6,967 bases of DNA. It comes from Elusimicrobiota bacterium. Lineage in GTDB: Bacteria > Omnitrophota > Gorgyraeia > Zapsychrales > Fredricksoniimonadaceae. Below, in pieces: positions 5,623 to 6,967 of this stretch; positions within the stretch are counted from its first letter, which is position 1; every line of letters begins with the position of its first letter. The position numbers and the translations under genes were made by a program. The notes beneath the pieces were generated by a model. The model had not been told where the DNA came from. It worked only from the letters and a program-made list of their open reading frames with translations, and did no database searches. The stretch is from contig JAAYZZ010000109.1 in NCBI GenBank assembly GCA_012514595.1, positions 1 through 6,967 of the forward strand, written 5' to 3'.

Positions 5623-6546
5623 ATGAAGTCCATTGCATTGATTTTTCCCGGACAAGGCGCGCAGAAGGTCGGTATGGGCAGGGAGTTCTACGATGCCGTT
5701 CCGGAGGCTCGGGAGGTTTTTGAGAAGGCGAATGCGGTTCTCGGCGAGGATCTGACAAAGATCATCTTCGAAGGGCCGGAAGACAGGTTGATGGCGACCG
5801 CTTACTGTCAGCCCGCGATCTTCACCATGAGCATGGCCGCGCTCGAGGCCTTTCGCGCGAGCGATAAGTTCCGAGAGGTCTCTGTTAAGTTCACGGCGGG
5901 CTTGAGCCTTGGCGAGTACGGGGCTCTTTGTGCGGCGGGGGTTCTTTCTTTTGAGGATACGCTGAGGCTCATCCAGAAGCGCGGGGCCCTGATGGAGCAG
6001 GCGGCCAAGGCCCGCCCCGGAAAAATGGCGGCCGTGATCGGTTTTGATAAAGACAAGCTCGTCGAGATCTGTGCGGAAGCCGGGTGCGAGGTCGCGAATT
6101 TCAATGCCCCGGACCAGATCGTGATCACAGGTGAGGAGGCTCCTGTTTCAAAGGCCTGTCAGAAGATCACCGAGGCGGGCGGAAAGAAGGTCATCCCTCT
6201 GGATGTGGCCGGGGCGTTCCATTCATCTCTCATGAAGCCGGCGGCTGACCTGTTCAGAGGGGCGCTCGAGGGCGTTCCTCTCAAGGTCACGGATATCAAG
6301 GTCGTGACGAATGTCAACGCAAGGCCTCAAGAGACCCCCGAGGAGATCCGTCAAAACCTTCCTCTTCAGATCCACTCTTCGGTCCAGTGGGTGGATTCCA
6401 TCCGGTTCCTGGCCTCCCAGGGTATTACGGATCTCGTCGAGATCGGCCCCGGGCGGGTCCTCAAAGGGCTCATCCGCAAGATCGACCCCGCGCTTTCGGT
6501 CCACAACATCCAGATCCCCGAAGACCTTCAGGCCCTTCCTTTTTAA
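5623..6546 (+). CDS. fabD: Malonyl-CoA:ACP transacylase FabD
   Basis: FabD moves malonate from malonyl-CoA to the phosphopantetheine arm of ACP, supplying the elongation unit used by FabH and later synthases. The 307-residue length is normal. Motifs in order: FPGQGAQ at 8-14, with Gln11 of the oxyanion hole; the nucleophile elbow GLSLGEY at 93-99 with Ser95; Arg120 in QKRGALM, which would bind the malonyl carboxylate; FNAPDQIVITG at 160-170; and the catalytic His200 in GAFHSSLM. The residue before the serine is Leu, whereas E. coli has His (GHSLGEY); Leu is tolerated elsewhere in the family. The ATG at 5623 has GGAAGG at 5611-5616. The upstream palindrome may separate it from fabH transcriptionally, but the function fits the cluster. 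Confidence 0.96.
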   Translation: MKSIALIFPGQGAQKVGMGREFYDAVPEAREVFEKANAVLGEDLTKIIFEGPEDRLMATAYCQPAIFTMSMAALEAFRASDKFREVSVKFTAGLSLGEYGALCAAGVLSFEDTLRLIQKRGALMEQAAKARPGKMAAVIGFDKDKLVEICAEAGCEVANFNAPDQIVITGEEAPVSKACQKITEAGGKKVIPLDVAGAFHSSLMKPAADLFRGALEGVPLKVTDIKVVTNVNARPQETPEEIRQNLPLQIHSSVQWVDSIRFLASQGITDLVEIGPGRVLKGLIRKIDPALSVHNIQIPEDLQALPF

Positions 6547-6563
6547 CCCCGTCGGGACGGGTT
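6545..6563 (+). terminator. Possible weak terminator hairpin after fabD
   Basis: Beginning on the last bases of the fabD stop codon, AACCCCGTC and GACGGGTT form a short GC-rich hairpin with one bulged C and a tiny loop. What follows (GAAAATTTCTC) is AT-rich but not a real T run, so this is at best a weak intrinsic terminator. It fits the change from the fab cluster to a separately transcribed gene. Confidence 0.3.
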
Positions 6564-6582
6564 GAAAATTTCTCAAAAAACG

Positions 6583-6654
6583 CTGTCCTTCCGTGTGCCC
6601 TCCTGTAAAATATTTTTATTAATTGATAAGGGTAACCTTTAAAAGGGGGAGGGT
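6583..6654 (+). promoter_or_regulatory. AT-rich leader with possible promoter and ribosome-binding site for the FadL-like gene
   Basis: The sequence turns strongly AT-rich at about 6605-6645, unlike the rest of the window. A TAAAAT at 6606-6611 could be a sigma-70-type -10 box, but the matching -35 position (around 6583-6588, CTGTCC) is poor. A purine-rich stretch at 6641-6653 (AAAAGGGGGAGGG) supplies a strong ribosome-binding site for ATG 6655. A separate promoter is plausible but not shown. Confidence 0.3.
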
Positions 6655-6967
6655 ATGTCAAAAAATATCTTTTCGGCAATTCTGGTGAGCGCTGTCTTTG
6701 CCATGTCGTCGGTCCCTGCCTGGGCGGTCGGGTCTGTGGCGTATCGTCTGGAGGTTGCGGATGCCACGGCGGCCGGGATGGGCTCGGCCTTTGTCGGCGA
6801 GGCGGATAGTCCTGCGGCGGTCTATTACAATCCTGCCGGGATGACCCATGTCGACGGGAATGCCCTGTCGATCGGGGCCTCTTTGATCCAGCCTTTCGGT
6901 GATGTGGACCGTTCCTCGGGGACCGACCAGATGCAGCGCCACAATTTTCTTGTCCCGTCGGCGTTCT
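6655..6967 (+). CDS. OmpP1/FadL/TodX-family outer-membrane protein, 5' part only (runs off the window)
   Basis: The frame opens at ATG 6655 and is still open at the window edge, giving 104 codons. The N terminus is a classical Sec signal peptide: basic MSKN, hydrophobic core IFSAILVSAVFAM, and likely cleavage after PAWA at about residue 24. The mature start continues with ATAAGMGSAFVGEADSPAAV and then YYNPAGMTHVDG, matching the FadL/OmpP1 hallmark (G-M-G-x-A-F-V-x-x-A-D-x-P-x-A-x-x-Y-N-P-A-G-M). Members are 14-strand outer-membrane barrels whose N-terminal hatch plugs the pore and which import hydrophobic compounds such as long-chain fatty acids. The substrate here is unknown. Its presence implies an outer membrane, hence a diderm organism. 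It follows fabD by 108 bases and probably forms its own transcription unit. Confidence 0.88.
   Translation, partial: MSKNIFSAILVSAVFAMSSVPAWAVGSVAYRLEVADATAAGMGSAFVGEADSPAAVYYNPAGMTHVDGNALSIGASLIQPFGDVDRSSGTDQMQRHNFLVPSAF

Noticed and set aside
6624..6645. Small AAGG-GTAA-CCTT hairpin before the FadL-like gene as a riboswitch or regulator site
   Set aside because: The stem is only four base pairs and is expected by chance; no known riboswitch architecture fits the short leader.

Overview
The window is a dense, one-directional (+ strand) housekeeping stretch, moderately GC-rich, from a Gram-negative type bacterium. It ends in a signal-peptide-bearing FadL/OmpP1-like outer-membrane protein. 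The gene order (pyruvate kinase, ferritin-like protein, rsmD, coaD, yceD/DUF177, rpmF, plsX, mscS-like, fabH, fabD, FadL-like) and the long palindromic intergenic repeats are reminiscent of uncultured lineages such as Omnitrophota. That placement is an inference from gene order and style, not a proven assignment.

Layout: positions 1-228 hold the 3' end of a pyruvate kinase gene that stops right after the catalytic barrel. A four-helix ferritin-like/rubrerythrin-type diiron protein follows (244-720). Next come the 16S rRNA methyltransferase RsmD (748-1302), phosphopantetheine adenylyltransferase CoaD (1311-1805), a Cys-rich DUF177/YceD protein overlapping coaD (1790-2212), and ribosomal protein bL32 (2215-2400). 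A 75-bp hairpin (2404-2478) separates rpmF from plsX (2496-3485, TTG start). A signal-peptide-bearing MscS-type channel (3524-4477) sits between plsX and fabH (4502-5485). A second, longer imperfect palindrome (about 5493-5597) fills the fabH-fabD gap, then fabD (5623-6546). An AT-rich gap with a possible weak terminator and promoter precedes the truncated FadL/OmpP1-like gene (6655 to the window edge).

How the genes work together: most of the window links ribosome maturation (RsmD, DUF177, bL32) with the start of fatty-acid and phospholipid synthesis. CoaD makes the CoA precursor that is also the source of the ACP prosthetic group. FabD loads malonate onto ACP, FabH performs the first condensation, and PlsX diverts acyl-ACP to acyl-phosphate for phospholipid synthesis. 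The yceD-rpmF-plsX-fabH-fabD order is a widely conserved bacterial cluster. The unusual parts are the short pyruvate kinase, the inserted ferritin-like and MscS genes, the two large intergenic hairpins, and a FadL-like gene where fabG/acpP often follow. I found no tRNA, rRNA, CRISPR array, IS element or defence system, and nothing that clearly amounts to an undescribed system.
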